Made by a program: the position numbers and the translations under genes
The notes under the pieces: model-generated
What the model was told of the DNA's origin: nothing
Seen by the model: the letters and a program-made list of their open reading frames with translations, nothing else
The model's database searches: none
Shown here: piece by piece, positions 1-12,044 of the stretch
Layout: each line of letters opens with the position of its first letter
How positions within the stretch are numbered: position 1 is the first letter of the stretch
DNA from: Pachydiplax longipennis
Taxonomy: Eukaryota > Arthropoda > Insecta > Odonata > Libellulidae
Assembly: GCA_036926295.1 (NCBI GenBank)
Contig: JAVFKF010000004.1
Coordinates: forward strand, 62,639,001 to 62,703,000
DNA length: 64,000 nt
Reading direction: 5' to 3'

Positions 1-863
1 AATGTATGCACTAACAATTTAAATGCTGCTGTTTGTCCGTTAGGGATCTATATTGAGTAAAAGATATATGGAGATGTATACTTCATAAAGTCAACTTTTA
101 ATTATAGTGGTGTGGCGATACACAAATCCTCAGAACTTCATTAATTATAGTTCTAAAATTCAATCAATTTCATTACAATTCATTCTTGTTTCAAATTTTT
201 GATGGTAATTGGAAAATAAGTGAGATAGTTTCATGGCAACATTCCTTGGAGTTTATTTGAAATTATATGTTATGATAATTATCCAGAATTGATTGTTATC
301 TGATATTGATGATCAGCTGTTTTGGCTAGTAGGCTTTGGATATAGATGACTATGCTTAGCCTTTGAAAGTAAACACTTAAACAAAAAATGAGCAGTATCC
401 TACTATCTTGACAAAATTGAACTTTCAGTAATTTTATTGACCAAATGAAATTAATTTTGCTTGATGCACATATTGTTTGTAGCTATATTCTTTACTCCTC
501 CTTTTAAAGAAACATAATTGATCATATGATAAACAAAATCAGATCATTTTTCATTTCCACAAAATTTCATTTTTAAAATTTTTATTTATTATTATTATTT
601 TTGTGAATGATTGAATCATAATATTGTTGAAAGCAGTGAAGCAAAGTACACATAACTAATTCTATGTTTACTAGAAACAGAGGTGAAAGATCTTTCCATT
701 TAACCCGATATTCAACTTGTTTTAAATCAGTTCTTTTTAATCTCTACCGAGTATAAATCTATTTATCAATTTTTCTCTTGCAAAATATTTTTATTGATAT
801 TCTTGTTCTTCCTCTCATTGATGACACTATGGCTGGCTAGTAGTAGTTAGTTCTCAATTTATC

Positions 864-914
<51 letters not shown>

Positions 915-1456
915 CTATATATAATAGATACACACATCCTCTCAAAAATGTGTATAGTAATGAACCTAAATATAAAATTAATTCTGTAAAGTTAATTACT
1001 TGAAATGAATTTTCCAATCATATAAAGACATCCTTTTTATATAAATACGGTAAAGATAGTAGCATATATTTTTGATAATTTTTATTTCTTAGAAATCATT
1101 CCTATTAGTTTATCACTAAGTAGTATTTCTTACATACTTCAGAACAGATTTCAGTGAGCTTTTATAATGTTTGAATGTATTGTATAAAATTACTTAAAAG
1201 TACTCAATATTCCAAAAAAAAGTTTTTACTTTCTCACTTAATTCAGTTTTATTTTGCATATTTCATTTAGATTTCATTATAGAGGAGCTAACTAGATAGT
1301 TTCAGACCATTTGTAGTTAATTGTTGCGTAGTCTTTTATTAGACATAAACCAGTCTTAATTTCTTTTTAATATTTCAAGTTATATTTTTATACCTATTAC
1401 ATTTATTTCTTTTTCTTTTCCCAAAATCTCTACCATATTTGCATTGACTTTTCAAG
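1..1456. other. CPT1 upstream intron sequence
   Basis: AT-rich, CpG-poor DNA directly upstream of the first visible CPT1 exon. No CPT1-like reading frame is seen, so it is taken as intron. It contains the (AT)n tract at 864-913. Confidence 0.7.
864..913. repeat. (AT)n microsatellite
   Basis: About 25 uninterrupted AT units within the intron upstream of the first visible CPT1 exon. Confidence 0.95.
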
Positions 1457-1571
1457 ATACCTAGCCAATGGACACTGCCACGGTGAACCAGAAATTATTC
1501 CTCCTGCACCTGCAAGACTTCAGTGGAAAATGGAGGAAGAATGTTTGACAACAATTGCTATTGCTTATCAG
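1457..1571 (+). CDS. CPT1: CPT1 exon (first in window)
   Basis: The acceptor TTTTCAAG ends at 1456 and the donor GTTTGT starts at 1572. Base 1457 finishes a codon begun in an exon outside the window. It then reads YLANGHCHGEP, a proline-rich linker and LQWKMEEECL, ending on a whole codon. Confidence 0.93.
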
Positions 1572-4500
1572 GTTTGTCAGTTTCTATATATACAATATGT
1601 GCCTTCCTGTGATTCCAATTGTACAATCAAATATTGGTTTCCAGTTGGAATTTACAACATTTTTCAGAATATCTTAAGTTATCTTCTATTAAATTACCTC
1701 TCCAGATTTAAGTTTTGGATCCCAGTGGATGTATTTAGCTTGCTTTATCAACTAAGAGATCCCGATGTACATTTCGGAAACAATGCTTCCATCTTCATGG
1801 GGGATCCAATGCTGAATGACATTCAGTATTGGACAATGGAAGCATTGTTTCCGAAATGTACATCAGGATTCTGAAGAACTGGGACCGCTAAACGATTATC
1901 CGTTTCCCAGGAATCGCCCTTAGACGGTCTCCGCTTTCAGTGCTTGGAGAACCTTTGTCTCTTAGTTCATTGACCGCCGAGTTCCTTTTTTCTCTCTTCT
2001 TGTTTAATCAAGTTAAACATTGCTATGTTTACCATTAAAATTTTATCATCTTAGGGGAAGAACTTCAATAGTGGAGAATGGCATGGCATTTTGAACAAAT
2101 AATTCATTTTTATGAGAGATTTGAGAAAGGTAAAGTAAGGCTGTTGAGCAAGGTATTGAGAAACATAAGAGACAAAGGTTTCTCCAAGTGCCGGCAGTGG
2201 CAACAGTTGAGGGCAATTCCTCGGAAAAAGATTATCACCCGGGCTGCCACCAGTTTTCAGAAATTCTGAAATGTAAATTAGACTCGTTCAGCATTGGACC
2301 CCCATGAACATGGGAGTGTAGCTTATGAAATGTGCATCAGGAATTTCTGAAAACTGGTGGCCACCTGGGCGATAATCTTTTTTAGACAACTATATCAATC
2401 GAAAAGAGAAATATCTCAAAAGTAATTGTGTAAACTATGGCTTTTTTAATTTCTCAATTCATGTTCAAGGATGGAGTCTCATTTCTTATGATATCATCTC
2501 CAGCAATCTAGTTTTCCAGCTATTTTTCCACTGTATTACAGGGAATGAAATGAGGTTGGCATTCTTTGAACATTATTATTGCTTTAAAATTCATTTTGAA
2601 TAAGAACTTTTTGTCTTTATTATAAAAATGGATATATTTATGCAAGCTATATTTTAAACTGTGATATATGACATTAATAATTTATACTTGATATTTATAA
2701 TGAATTATGATTCAGAAGATTTTTGTTATATGAAAGGGTTCATAAATGATGTATTATTTTGTTCAGAACTCCATGCCGTGATGATTTCTGATGATGATAA
2801 GTCATGATAAGTCTCTGCTAAGCCTATGTTTAAGCCCTTTGACTAATGAATAACTGACTCATTTTTGCCTTTTGTAATGCTTAGCTTTGTGTAACAGAAA
2901 GAAGCAATTATAAAGATAATCTTGTCATCAAACCAAAGGTCGTAAATCATTCCTCTTAGCCCTTTTCTGCCAGCCTCCATCAAATGGTTTTCAGAAAGAC
3001 TGTAAGAGCCACAAAGGGCTGAGAGATAAGGTTTATTTGGTAATTGAGAATTAAATATGGAGATAAACTATGTTCTGAAAGCAAACAGATTCTCAAAGAC
3101 AAGTGCATTTGAGTATATAAAAAGTAGGCCAATAATTTGGTGACAGATTCCATATATACCCAGAGTCCTGCTGCCAGTATAAGGATTAGATAAAATTGAT
3201 TTTCAGCCTAATTTGAGATGGAATCAAATGTTGAACTCCTATCTAAGGTCCTCTATACGGTTGTTGTTCTGCATGTGATTATTCTCCTAAAAAATTATGA
3301 TAAATAGCTCTCAGCCATCTCTCTGGCCTTAACAAGAAATTTTCTTTTCCTAGAATGCACAGAGCCTACTCAATGATGTGGACCTCAGGATCAACATGTA
3401 CACACAGTATGGTAAAGGATTTATGAAGCAATGTAGAGTAAGTCCTGATGCCTTCATACAAATGGCTTTGCAGCTTGCATATTATAGGGTAAGTAATTCT
3501 TGTGTTTCTCGTGCATATTGTTCACTAAGAGTATAGTTTATCTAAATATTAATTATCTAATAATTTATCTGTTTCTGAAAATTCTAAATATTTGTAGGAT
3601 GCAGGCAGGTTTAGTCTCACTTATGAAGCTTCCATGACAAGACTGTACAAAGAAGGTCGTACAGAAACTGTTCGTCCATGCACAATTGAGTCTTCAGAGT
3701 GGGTCAAGGCTATGATTGCTGGTGATAAAGTGTCTGTAAGTTGAAAATTATGGGTGTTTGTGCAACTTTTGACTGGAATATAAAAAAATTCAATTTAATT
3801 TATGATTAATAATTAACTGCACAGATGAAGTATTTAACCTTCTCCTGTTTTCTTATATACATAACGGAGATTTTCCCATGCAAATGAAAAAATTTGTCTA
3901 TAGAAAATGCAGGTATAATAAGAGGTTGGAACCAAAAGATATTCTATTTTACCCTTTTTGACCCTTTACTAAGAGGTGCCTGATCATTCCATCAGCAATT
4001 TCACAGAACCAACTACAACTACATCCAGGGGAAAATTCACAGCCCCTGTTGCTCAATGGAGCTCCAGAAAACTAAGTTATTACATTTGTTTTGCTAAAGA
4101 ATTATTTGCTGCAATGATTGTCAATATTAGCTTGAGAACGAAAAGGTTGTGTCTTGCTGTTTATATTAAAGTTACTATTAATGTAGAGAAAATCAGACCC
4201 CTAGATTGCCAACCTTGTGTGAGATATGGAAGGGCTACCAAATTTATTTGCTATAGATTTTAACTGACAGTATATAGAGCCCATTTGAATTAGTTTGGCA
4301 ATGGTTATGTTTTCCTTTTTGCAGAATGAAGAGAAGATACGACTGCTGCAGAAGGCATGCAAAGTGCACCAGACAGCTTACCAAGATGCAATGTGTGGGA
4401 AGGGCATTGATCGTCACCTCTTCTGTCTTTATGTTGTCTCCAAATACCTTGAGCTGGATTCACCATTCCTTAAGGTTATTATAACATTTTTCAACAGTGT

Positions 4501-7227
4501 TCATTTCTTATATTTCATAGCCACAATGCTTTAAAAAAATACTTCTCATAGCTTTTGTGATCCTAATCCTACATGTATGTTTATTTCTATGAATTTACCC
4601 CTGAGGTATTTTTTTTCTCATTACCTCATCGGTCTTGAATCCTCTGAAGGAAAATGTTATTTATCCAATTTCAGTATATCAGGTGCAAGTTGCTATAATT
4701 TACCTTTGCTTTCTGACTGCAAAGTTTTTAAAAATAGTTTATTTGTTGTATTTTATAATTTCAATCATTGATTATATATCTCTCATATTTGCATTAAACT
4801 TCTAGGAGGTTCTTAGTGAACCGTGGAGACTCTCTACCTCCCAGACTCCTCATGGGCAGACATCTCGGCTAGACCTACGCAAATTTCCTAAGTGCATATC
4901 AGCTGGTGGAGGTTTTGGCCCTGTGGCAGATGATGGATATGGAGTTTCTTACATCATAGCTGGGGAAGATATCATCTTTTTCCATATATCAAGCAAAAGG
5001 AGTTCTCCTCAAACAGTAAGTTCTTATTTTTAAGTTGCACTCTCAAATATTTTGTAATTTTTATCATATAGTAAGAAACTATGTAGGAAGCTATGTTAGT
5101 TATTTCTTTTGTTGTAGTTATCCCATTTAAAGCACCCTGCATTTGTAGTAAAGCTCAAGGTATTATGTTACTTTATTCATACATGAGAAACATTGGGTAA
5201 ATCTCATAGCAATTATATTTTACTTAAACATTGTATCTGGAGACAAAATTGATAGGAAAGATCTCAGTATCTCACTCTGTCTCAGAGTTAGTATCAGATC
5301 CAAGAGTGGGGTAAAGATTGATCTGCTTTGCGATATCTTATCTCCTTTTAAAAAAAATAGTCTTTCCAAACCATAGATATTCAAGGAACCCTTTTAGAGA
5401 AAAGAGAAATTATGAAAGGAGAAAGAATGACATGGCGTAGGCAGTGTAAATTGGTTTTGGCTTATTGACTAATCCAAAGGAGTGGATTGTGGTGCATCTG
5501 GGGATGTGAAAAATCTGCACTATAAGTGGATAGCAGTGCATCTAAGCAGTATTTTTACAATTATATGTGACTTGTGTGAAAGGAACCAACGATAACAGTT
5601 TCTTAAGCTGTAACATCATAAGCAAGCTTTACTGTATTTTGAAGGAATAGGTGATAGCTGATTTTAAATTTAAAAGTGTGCACCTATGGAAAATCTCAAG
5701 GAAAAATTGACATAAATAAAGACTGATAGGTCTGTTACATAGATCTTTGTGGGCAACTGCTTTAGTCATTGAGCTATCTTGCCATGATGTTCACTCTTGC
5801 CATTTTGGAAGACTTTGTGGGTCTTTGCAAGTCTTTGGTCTGACTGTGCTGCATTTTCCACAGCCAACATTTTGGTTTCAGTTAGCTATTGTTAGATTGT
5901 CACATAGAGTAATATGTTTCCAAAGAAGTGTACTTTTTTAAAATAGGAATGAATGAACCATTTTGAAAATAACACTTGTAAAAATTTATACATTCAAATG
6001 CCCTTTCAATGAAAATATTGCTAGATCAATTGAAAATTAATAAAATGCTATCCTGGTAATTAATGATATCAAATTTATACTACTTCAAATTTAAATGCAA
6101 ACAAAAGAAAATGAAGAAAAATAACAGTTTCAATTGAAGTGGAATAGAGGAATCCCAGAAGATAACATTTGCTTAAGAAAAACCATAGAAGAGGCAAGCT
6201 ACTTGCTCTTGACGAAAGTCTCCTAAAAAAAATGGAGAGAGAGTTCTGTGAGATAGCTCAATGTTAAGCCACCTTGCAAGTAAAAGATCTTGGTTCCTTT
6301 AATGTCAAACTTTCCTTAGGTCTGTTTATCATTTGGATTTTCCTGAGAGCCACCTTCTTGTGCTATAGTACCCTTTATTTATTTAGGGATTTGTGACACA
6401 TCAGTCACTTAACAGGCAGCATTTATGAAGAAAGCAGTTTAATTAAAGTTAGTGATTGGGAAGGTATAGAAAATATAGTATGTAATTATATTGAACATAT
6501 GAAATAAATACTTCACATCAATAAGACAAGATTTTGATATTCTTTCATGTAAAAACCCTTAAAAATTGGCTTTTAGAAGAATTTTAATTTTTATGCCTTA
6601 AGATTAGCATTACAAGAAATTTTTTGAGGTGTTTTATTTTGAGATATTGAAAATAGATTTAAAGCTATAAGAGATGCATTGTTTTATAGATCTCAAAGTT
6701 TGGTTTATGTTATCGAAAGGAAAATTTTAAGTCTGATATAAACTGAAAAATTCTCACAATAGATAAAAATATGGACTTTATCATTATTCTGGAAATTTCA
6801 GATAATTTTCTGTATTTGTTAATTTAAATTTCTATGATTTGAAAGTTTTTGATGTTAAGATTTTGAAGTTGGAATTCTCAGAATTTATATTTTTGAGCTT
6901 TTAGAGCTTAGGGTTCATAGTCTACAAGAAAATAGAGAAGCAGCCTGAATATCAAGCTGTTTATCCTCCTTAGGTTAATCAGTCAGAATCTAATTGGAGA
7001 CAATCCAGTTATTAAGGTGAAAAGTTTCAGGATCCATTTTTAAAACAATAATACTCTTAGTCCATGGTTACTAGTATACCTCAACTATTCAACTGAATCC
7101 TCAAAAATGATTTTGTTTAATATTTATTTCTTTTTTTTTACAGGATTCAAGTAGGTTCTCGAAAGGTATAGAGCGTGCCTTAGCTGATATGAAGAACCTG
7201 TTTGCGAAGAATGGTGCCAAAAAGTAG
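1457..7227 (+). CDS. CPT1: Carnitine O-palmitoyltransferase 1, C-terminal part (6 exons, gene starts upstream of window)
   Basis: CPT1 transfers long-chain acyl groups from CoA to carnitine at the outer mitochondrial membrane, the entry step for fatty-acid beta-oxidation. Six exons (1457-1571, 3354-3488, 3598-3735, 4325-4474, 4806-5015, 7144-7227) join in frame and encode about 276 residues ending in TAG at 7225-7227. Family motifs read in order: YLANGHCHGEP, YGKGFMKQCRVSPDAFIQ, SLTYEASMTRLYKEGRTETV, GIDRHLFCLYVVSKYLE, SEPWRLSTSQTPHGQ, then GGGFGPVADDGYGVSYII. The TET and STS motifs belong to the carnitine/acyl-CoA pocket in this family. CPT1 is usually about 770 residues, so the membrane segments and the catalytic-histidine region lie in exons left of the window. 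Spelling is closest to insect CPT1 (withered). All junctions are AG/GT and no frame break is seen, so the gene looks intact. No other host gene adjoins it here. Confidence 0.96.
1765..2390. repeat. Foldback (inverted-repeat) element in a CPT1 intron
   Basis: The left arm (about 1765-1960) matches the reverse complement of about 2160-2350. The shared order is a GATGTACATTTC block, a TCCAATGCTGAA block, then a TTCTGAAAACTGG to ACCTTTGTCT block. A third partial copy of the last block follows at 2330-2390. Inside the left arm, 1764-1791 and 1837-1864 form a 28 bp hairpin with complementary stems. The loop is about 200 bp. There is no transposase; it is a non-autonomous foldback or MITE-like repeat within the intron, and terminal duplications were not defined. 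Confidence 0.75.
3354..3488 (+). CDS. CPT1: CPT1 exon
   Basis: The exon lies between acceptor TTTTCCTAG and donor GTAAGT and has 45 codons in phase 0. It encodes NAQSLLNDVDLRI through YGKGFMKQCRVSPDAFIQ to QLAYYR. The preceding intron of about 1.8 kb holds the foldback element at 1765-2390. Confidence 0.95.
3598..3735 (+). CDS. CPT1: CPT1 exon with carnitine-pocket TETVR motif
   Basis: The exon lies between acceptor TTTGTAG and donor GTAAGT and has 46 codons in phase 0. It encodes DAGRFSLTYEASMTRLYKEG, then RTETVRPCTIESSEWVKAMI. The TET triplet is part of the carnitine-binding site in the acyltransferase family. Confidence 0.96.
4325..4474 (+). CDS. CPT1: CPT1 exon with DRHLFCLYVVSKY
   Basis: The acceptor is CTTTTTGCAG. 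The donor GTTATT departs from GTAAGT, so it is the weakest 5' splice site of the gene. Fifty codons in phase 0 encode NEEKIRLLQKACKVHQ and GIDRHLFCLYVVSKYLELD to PFLK. Confidence 0.95.
4806..5015 (+). CDS. CPT1: CPT1 exon with STSQTP and the glycine-rich GFGPVADDGYG segment
   Basis: Seventy codons lie between acceptor AACTTCTAG and donor GTAAGT. The exon carries EVLSEPWRLSTSQTPHGQ and SAGGGFGPVADDGYGVSYII, the most conserved stretch of the carnitine acyltransferase C-terminal half, then FFHISSK. The intron that follows is about 2.1 kb. Confidence 0.96.
5016..7143 (+). other. Long last CPT1 intron
   Basis: Non-coding, CpG-poor DNA of about 2.1 kb. It includes a degenerate tRNA-SINE-like stretch at 6241-6315 and a weak roughly 45 bp duplication around 5475-5555 (the phrase GTGCATCT recurs). 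Confidence 0.75.
6241..6315 (+). repeat. Degenerate tRNA-derived SINE head
   Basis: GATAGCTCAATGTTAAGCC resembles a tRNA A box with D arm. About 30 nt downstream, TTGGTTCCTTTAATG resembles a decayed B box. A functional tRNA is excluded because no acceptor or anticodon stem can be drawn. Confidence 0.4.
7144..7227 (+). CDS. CPT1: CPT1 terminal coding exon
   Basis: The acceptor has an uninterrupted T tract followed by ACAG. Twenty-seven codons (DSSRFSKGIERALADMKNLF to GAKK) precede TAG, matching the variable, basic C-terminus of insect CPT1. A 3' UTR follows. An ATTAAA at 7888-7893 could serve as its poly(A) signal, which would give a UTR of about 680 nt, but that end is a guess. Confidence 0.92.
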   Translation, partial: DSSRFSKGIERALADMKNLFAKNGAKK

Positions 7228-10200
7228 TGGGTTCCTCCAAAGAAATGGTTACTTTATGGATAGCTTAGGTGCCTTTGATGATTCTCTAGTATCCTCACAA
7301 TCAGATCTCCTTTAGCCTCTTTCTTACATTCTTCAGTCTCAGTCAGCACTTGTGAAGCAATACCCATTGTTGCTTCTTCAAATTGTTTTCTTGAAGTAAG
7401 TGTCTGGGATATCTATTGGCCTATGTCCATTGAGGTTTACTGAGGATGGAAATTGCTATTTAAAATGTTAAGTCATATGGCTACGGCTGATGACTTTATT
7501 TTGAATTTGTAATTGAGTTCTGTTTTAAAGTAACTTATTTTCTTCTAGAAATTTCCCTTGAATTTATCTATAACCAGGATCAATTTTCCCATGTATTTTC
7601 AGTCCTTTTACCTATATTGGTGAAAGTTTTGTAGTTGAGTATCAGTCTCCCTTGGCTTTGACAATAGTTTATTATTATGTTAAGGAACTGAGGTGCTTTT
7701 CATCTGGATTTTTGCAAGTTTCCTCTCCGTCCCTTATTCTTACAATGGAAATCAGAGTATTTTCTCATACCTTCAATTGCTGCAAGGTAGATAAATTATG
7801 TGTATTTATACAAGGTAATTGTACGGGGTTTCTGATTTATTCATTCACGTCTCTCATACATTTTATTCTGATCTATTTATGATCTTTATTAAATTTGTAT
7901 GTATTTATAATTGTAAAATGAACTAATCCCAAAAATTTCCAAAGAGGGAAATGGTCATTTTAATTTCTGTTCTGAGGAGGTATATCCACTTAAGTAACCA
8001 TTGAAAAATTATCAGCATTTTTCTGATTCTTTGTCTTTTTAATGGTGTTTAAACACATTCAATGAATATTTTTTGAGCTAAAGTGTATTGCGATTGCTTA
8101 TGTCAATCAAGTTTTATCTCTCTTTAGTGTGTGTAGCGACATCTCTCTAGTACCTTTAGTAACATCTACTTCAGAGAGACAATTCTATCAATTTTAAAAT
8201 TCAAAATATATTTATTGTAAGTGTTTGAAAGTAACCTGTTCTCAGAAGCAGTAAATCAGTTTAATTAGGTTGAATAGTCAAATGGTAAAAATATTCAACA
8301 TTTATTTCTTGATTAGTTACTGTAATTTCTGATCTAAAGCTTTTAAGAGGTGGCAGTGAATTTTTTCTGCAATATAGTTACATTGTTTCATTAATTTTAG
8401 TCAAAAGATTTTCATTTAATAGTTTGACTCATAATTATTTCCATTTTCTAGTTATATCAAATTATTTAAAACCTCTAGCCATTAGACTGTCAGTGTCAAT
8501 GAAGTTTGGCCTATATGTTTCGTTGTGAGTTTTGTGTAGTGCGTTGACATTGAATAGACTGATATACTCCTAATTGATCAATGCAATTTTCATATGCACT
8601 TTTGAGGAAAATCTTGATCCAGAATTATAAAGATTGTTGATTCTTCCAGCAATTGAGGTTCCTATGTTGTGAGGCTGCTTTCAGTACAAAGCATGATCAT
8701 CTTAAATGGAATTATTGTAAATATGTTGATCTGAGATTTTTGTTTGTGATTTCCTGGTTTTCCTCAAAACAAGTGCATTGTGGTAGATAGTAGATGGTAG
8801 ATAAAGGAGACATGGAATACAAATTACATTTTTTTAAAGAAGAGATAATGCCAATCAATGCAAATAAATCATTTTCATGTTATATTGTTGTTACTCTGCT
8901 GGTCAGGTGTTGTGATGAGGACCATGAACTGGACCAGAATTAGTGAATAGCTTAACCCAGTCACAGCAAATGTACCATATTGTTACTCTTCCTTCATTTT
9001 ATTTTGCTCATATTTGCTGTTCCTCCTTGGTGTTGACATTTTATCTAGATATATTTGCTAACAGCCCTCCTTAGACTTATCTCACACATTTTTGGTTTTG
9101 TATATGATTTGGTTATTACCTTAAAGAAGTAGATATGCTATTAAATATTGTACCATATAATATTTTTTATCTTTCTCTAATTTTTAATTTTGTTCAATGT
9201 CCTTTACCCAGAGGAAAATTCTAAAAATGATATAGAAGAGGTGATGGTTTCATCCTGTAGAATTTGAGCTAAGCTATATCATCTTTATTTTCTTCTCTAT
9301 CATTCAAAGCCTTCCATTGTTGACTATCTTCAATGCTAAAGTTCTGTGATGTGATGAAGGTTATTTGATCCTTTTTAAGGTACCCATGATGTTTTAAATT
9401 TATCTTCTCCATTAATTCTAACCTGAATAGAGGTAAAGTCAAATATGCTTTGTAACACAATAGATTCCTTTTGAACAAGCGATGTCAAGAGAGTGAATAC
9501 AAAACAAAAGTTAACAAAACCATCATTTCTGGTTATCAGCGGTATTTTTGGGTGATGAATTAATTCAGCAATGTGGAGTACAGATATTAACAAAAGGAAC
9601 TGGTAAAATCCCTGAGATATTTGAAAGAATTTAATCCATATTTTAAGGCCTTCTTATTGAAGATGGCACAAGAAATGGACATTATTGTTATTTACATTTT
9701 AAATAAATGCTCACTTGCTGTCCTAAAGCCTGCATATATGAGCCATATATATGTTTTGGTCCCTTACAGTATAGAATTTCACTCTAATAGGATTAAATGA
9801 GGTTTTTCATTGGTACATTAGAGTGATAGCAGTTCATTAGATGTTTTCTAATTTATAATTTTATTTTACTTGTATTATATTATTTTTCTCATTTGTTATT
9901 TAGAATGAAATAGAGTGAATTTCATTGTAAGGCATATTGGTTTTTATTCTATGGTTTCTATGTGCTGTTGGTTCAAGTGTTGTTGTATGCATCAACATAT
10001 ATTTTTAGTCCCGAGATTTCCATCATTACACTGTGAGAAAGTTGAAGAAATTTTTACTCCTACTGAATTAATTGTACATCAAGCAAACCCAACTATTTGT
10101 TCTACTGTAATGTTGAGCATATGATAGCATACAGAAGAGGGTGGCAGACATCTTTGATAATTGGAATTTTCATTGTTATATTTTGATCTGTTTGACCTGG

Positions 10201-10420
10201 AATGGATTGCAGTTTATTGGTGCTGCAGTTAATAAATTGATCTAAAGTTGAAAAATCTTGATGGCTTCTTTAGTTATTTGTATTTTCACCATCCATTTTG
10301 TATTACCTTAATATCTTTTATGTTAATGTATAAAATTTTATGTTTATCTTGGCTGAGGTCATTACTATATTGTTATATTTGATATATCATATAAGCTATG
10401 AAAACACATCATCATATTTT
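7228..10420. other. CPT1 3' UTR and intergenic DNA
   Basis: AT-rich and CpG-poor. Beyond the probable 3' UTR, no conserved coding segment, RNA gene or recognisable mobile element was found. Short open frames here look like chance frames. Confidence 0.6.
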
Positions 10421-10424
10421 AGAG

Positions 10425-10505
10425 AAAGAAATGAAGAAGGAAAAGTCTGCTTTAGCCAGGGCTCAAACCCATACCTCCTACATGCCACTGGGCAATCAAT
10501 ACAAT
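10425..10505 (-). repeat. tRNA-derived SINE fragment, copy a
   Basis: On the minus strand TTGCCCAGTGGCATG (A-box-like) is followed by GGGTTTGAGCCCTGG (B-box-like), then a GCAGACTTTTCCTTC tail. Two more copies with the same tail follow within 600 bp. Confidence 0.55.
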
Positions 10506-10869
10506 ATTTATTCATCCAAAACATACAGTGTATTTATTGTACTGGTCAAATGCATATAAATCATGTAAGCAGTGGCAATTCATACATTATTCATTTAAAT
10601 AATCCAGAGCAGAATAAAATCTATCCAGAAGGAAATTGTAAGTATCTTTTTTAAATTTTTATGTAGTTAAGCTACCATGACAGAACAACTTCTCCTTCAA
10701 TTTCTAAAGCGATGATGTGGCACATTGCACTTCAGAGGATGTATCTAAGATGATGCTACTCCTGCGTGCACATTAGAAATCTATGATGCCACCTTACTAT
10801 CATAGTGGACCTCCTGGAGGCTGGAACAGCAAAGCATATAAACAATGATAAGCAAAAGATTTCATGCTG

Positions 10870-10965
10870 AAATTCAGAAAAAAATGAAGGAGAAAGAGTC
10901 TGCCATATGTGAGACTCAAGCTGAGATCTTTTATTTGCTGGTGAGTGCTTCATTCAATTAAGATC
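10870..10965 (-). repeat. tRNA-derived SINE fragment, copy b
   Basis: The minus strand carries a decayed B box, CAGCTTGAGTCTC, then GGCAGACTCTTTCTCCTTCA. This is the same tail as copy a. It lies head to head with copy c, sharing a near-palindromic centre around 10955-10982. Confidence 0.45.
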
Positions 10966-11060
10966 ATAGTTACTTAATTGGATCAAACAATCACCCAGCA
11001 AGTGGGAGATCCAGGTTTGAGTCCTGGCCACAGTGGACTTCTCCTTCATCGAAATGTTTG
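10965..11060 (+). repeat. tRNA-derived SINE fragment, copy c
   Basis: The plus strand shows CACCCAGCAAGTGGGAG (A-box region), then CCAGGTTTGAGTCCTGG, a good B box at 11011-11027, and a GTGGACTTCTCCTTCATC tail matching copies a and b. Confidence 0.55.
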
Positions 11061-11169
11061 TAAAAAATTAATAGCTTTATGCAGATCTGCATACTTATCT
11101 TTTACAAAATTATATATACAAATCTACCTCATATGCCTTTGTATTCTGCTACTAATGCCCTCTATTTAA

Positions 11170-12040
11170 CTCTTTATAATGTATTTCTCACTTAACATCA
11201 TCTAGTGTGTTAAACCTTTGTACACACTGAGATACTATAATCATATCCTCTGTCTCTTCATAGGTCATTTTCTCATACCAGTGGTACCTTGGTATAGTTG
11301 CTTTAAATCAAGTCCAATTTGATAAATGCCCTGTTTGGATGCAATGAAATTAAAGTAATAGAGTGATACTTCATTATAAAACAGAATTTAAAGCATTGTT
11401 TGGCATATGATATAACTTTATTAATGCAAGGCAGTCTTCACATTTATAAGTGTTTAATTAATGATCAATAAGCATCTCTGAGAGTACAACAAAAGAAAAG
11501 CACACTTTCCTTCCACCTCTTTTTCAGAGTAAAACAGATGTGCTTCATTGCAAATAGAAATAAACGATGGGTAAGTAATAATGTGTAATATGGTGAATAT
11601 TTTCAATTTCTAGATCGTTGTTTGATAATCTTTCTCATAAACTACAGTTTATAAGAAAGACTCTACTGTTTATTTAAGCCATGGCATAAGGTTGCATTTA
11701 CACATTCGCTCGAGAATATAGATCCACTTACACATTCACCTCACAGCAAGAACTCCAGGTGTGGTTGATTGGGATAAGTCAAGGGGCTTTGTTAAGACCA
11801 AAAGCTACCATTTAGGTCGTTTTATGGCCTCCCCCTCCTTTTTTTACTTTAAAAGATAGGTAATTTATTAACTATGGGACTTTTATTCATATATCCTTTT
11901 GCAGATCACTTTTAGTGATCTAGATCCTTTTTATTTACATAGTTCTTTTGCGATGACTTGATATCATCAGCCATCTGCTATGTAATGTATATGTAAAAGT
12001 CTTCGCCGCAGTCTATGATGAGTTTTTTTTTCAACTTTCT
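11170..12040. other. Intergenic DNA
   Basis: Nothing recognisable until the CpG content rises near 11.7 kb, at the approach to the retrotransposon remnant. Confidence 0.5.
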
Positions 12041-12044
12041 ACGA

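Noticed and set aside
3976..4771. Open frames of 64-95 codons across CPT1 introns
   Set aside because: They lie in or run past introns; only the CPT1 exon segment (4325-4474) has coding similarity.
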